Source: Skeletonema tropicum (lineage: Eukaryota > Bacillariophyta > Thalassiosirophyceae > Thalassiosirales > Thalassiosiraceae). From it: a stretch of 64,000 bases of DNA. Shown here piece by piece: positions 63,201 to 64,000 of this stretch. The position numbers and the translations under genes were made by a program. The DNA is taken from assembly GCA_037178625.1 (NCBI GenBank), contig CM074129.1:2728001-2792000 (forward strand). The letters are read 5' to 3'. A model generated the notes under the pieces. It made no database searches, was not told the origin of the DNA, and was given only the letters and a program-made list of their open reading frames with translations. Position 1 is the first letter of the stretch. The number at the start of each line of letters is the position of its first letter.

Positions 63201-63611
63201 CTGAACTTCCGTCTCGGCACGTTCTCGAGCCTCCTGCGCAGATCGGAATCGACGGGAACGTTGCTGATTCATCTTGGCACGGGGGGCGACACCGTCAATT
63301 GCCAAATAGAGCAATTTGCGTGGTCGGACTGCCCTCATCAATCTGTCGACGTAGAGACAAACATTTTCGTACATTTCCTGCTCATTCTTTGGCTGAGGAC
63401 CATTCTCCGGATGTGAGCAGGGATGGATGATTCCATTCATATCAATGTAGAGGTTGTCCGCCTCGAGTTCCGATGGATTTGGTTTGGTGGCATCGAATGG
63501 AACACGGATGGAGCCATGACCCGCAACAAGGTGGACGCGTTCTTCGAGCACATCTTGGACAATTTTTGGGTATTTCTCCGAGAGCCATCGATAGAATGCT
63601 GGCACTCCCAT
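60216..63611 (-). CDS. XRN2: 5'-3' exoribonuclease, XRN2/Rat1 type
   Basis: 1131 aa, no intron. Starts [18 protein letters not shown], the invariant XRN N-terminus. Active-site acidic residues: D57 ([11 protein letters not shown]), D199, E205 and E207 ([16 protein letters not shown]), D235 and D237 (LDADLIM), and [16 protein letters not shown] at about 352-367. The conserved second region is at about 640-860 ([34 protein letters not shown]). The enzyme degrades 5'-monophosphate RNA; XRN2/Rat1 acts in the nucleus in transcription termination and rRNA processing. The CCHC zinc knuckle usual near residue 270 in XRN2/Rat1 is not seen. The last ~200 residues are Gln/Pro-rich (many QQQ and PPPPP runs), more than in yeast or plant proteins. 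Confidence 0.9.
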   Translation of the reverse strand: [1131 protein letters not shown]

Positions 63612-63902
63612 GGTAGTATTATGCTATTCACTATAACTGCTCTAATATTATAGATTTCCACCCAGCTCCCTCACCACAAACCGCACTCTTCATGATGAGG
63701 TTGGATGAAAAGGTGATGGATTTTCGGTGGTCATAGCGCATTCCCGCTTTTCCGCATTATTCTTTCCTTTCCGACTTCCGAGATGGAAGACGCGATGTGC
63801 GCGATAGATTCAAAATTCGAACAGGATGGCTTTGATTGGCTATAACCAGCAAAATGTAGAATGTAGAGAGAGATAATGCGGCGGCAATGACACACAACAA
63901 CC
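63612..63902. promoter_or_regulatory. Divergent promoter, XRN2 gene / gene at the right edge
   Basis: 291 bp. ATTCCCGCTTTTCCGC at about 63742-63757 is E2F-like. Nothing else recognised. Confidence 0.4.
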
Positions 63903-64000
63903 ATGGCATCGACTTCGACAACTACTCCAAACTCTACAGGTCGCGACGATAGAGAAGACAACCAACCTGCTGCTACCGCTGCCGCCGTCTCATTCGAGGC
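63903..64000 (+). CDS. Start of an unidentified gene, cut by the right edge
   Basis: ATG at 63903 in a good context (CAACCATGGC) opens a frame of 32 codons that runs off the window: MASTSTTTPNSTGRDD, then Ala-rich. Too short to identify. Its position, divergent from XRN2 over 291 bp like other pairs here, supports a real gene. Confidence 0.45.
   Translation, partial: MASTSTTTPNSTGRDDREDNQPAATAAAVSFE

Noticed and set aside
1..64000. tRNA or rRNA genes
   Set aside because: None recognised by eye in the gene-free stretches; a covariance-model search would be needed to exclude a tRNA.

Overview
The window looks like nuclear DNA of a microalga with a secondary plastid, most likely a centric diatom. 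The genes carry short GT-AG introns (69-157 nt, donors GTRAGY). Several predicted plastid proteins begin with a signal peptide followed by a phenylalanine-containing cleavage motif of the diatom ASAF type (NAF|S, NAF|T, SGF|T, WGF|Q). A probable flagellar dynein-regulatory-complex protein favours a lineage with flagellated sperm. No bacterial operon, ribosome binding site, rRNA, tRNA or CRISPR array was recognised.

Layout. 1-42 kb is compact and gene-rich: a SET-RRM-RS fusion (cut by the left edge), PhoD-like phosphatase, TPR/MYND protein, PAP/fibrillin protein, 2OG-Fe(II) oxygenase, START-like protein, mevalonate kinase, membrane RING-H2 protein, SAM/TOG-like protein, DUF2237 protein, a LIN54/TSO1-like CXC protein, plastid RRM protein, Kelch protein, CCCH/DUF5710 protein, methyltransferase, MHS-type MFS transporter, carotenoid-desaturase-like flavoprotein, coiled-coil protein, FEA1/ISIP2A-like iron protein, DUF6816 lumen protein and a Spinster-like MFS transporter. 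From 4.8 to 38.7 kb seventeen consecutive genes alternate strand without exception, so neighbours share short divergent promoters and close convergent 3' ends. Two of the divergent promoters are enlarged by inverted-repeat elements (492 bp and about 2.0 kb); removing these brings both back to about 360-420 bp.

42.7-52.9 kb is a repeat domain: a 6.2-kb satellite of about 33 units of 185 or 191 bp, an unrecognised 572-aa gene beside it, a 1.4-kb element with terminal inverted repeats, and strongly decayed satellite copies.

53.5-64 kb returns to ordinary genes: a cyclin (three exons), a Tic22-like protein, a broken or frameshifted zinc-binding gene pair, a DRC12-like flagellar protein, an XRN2/Rat1-type exoribonuclease, and the start of a gene running off the right edge.

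Exon joins were worked out by hand from splice signals, phase and family conservation. In four places adjoining frames can only be joined by a +1 shift or by an intron that is not obvious; these are flagged. Functional themes are plastid biogenesis and lipid/carotenoid metabolism, isoprenoid supply, RNA processing, the cell cycle (cyclin and LIN54-like) and nutrient acquisition (PhoD, FEA1-like).
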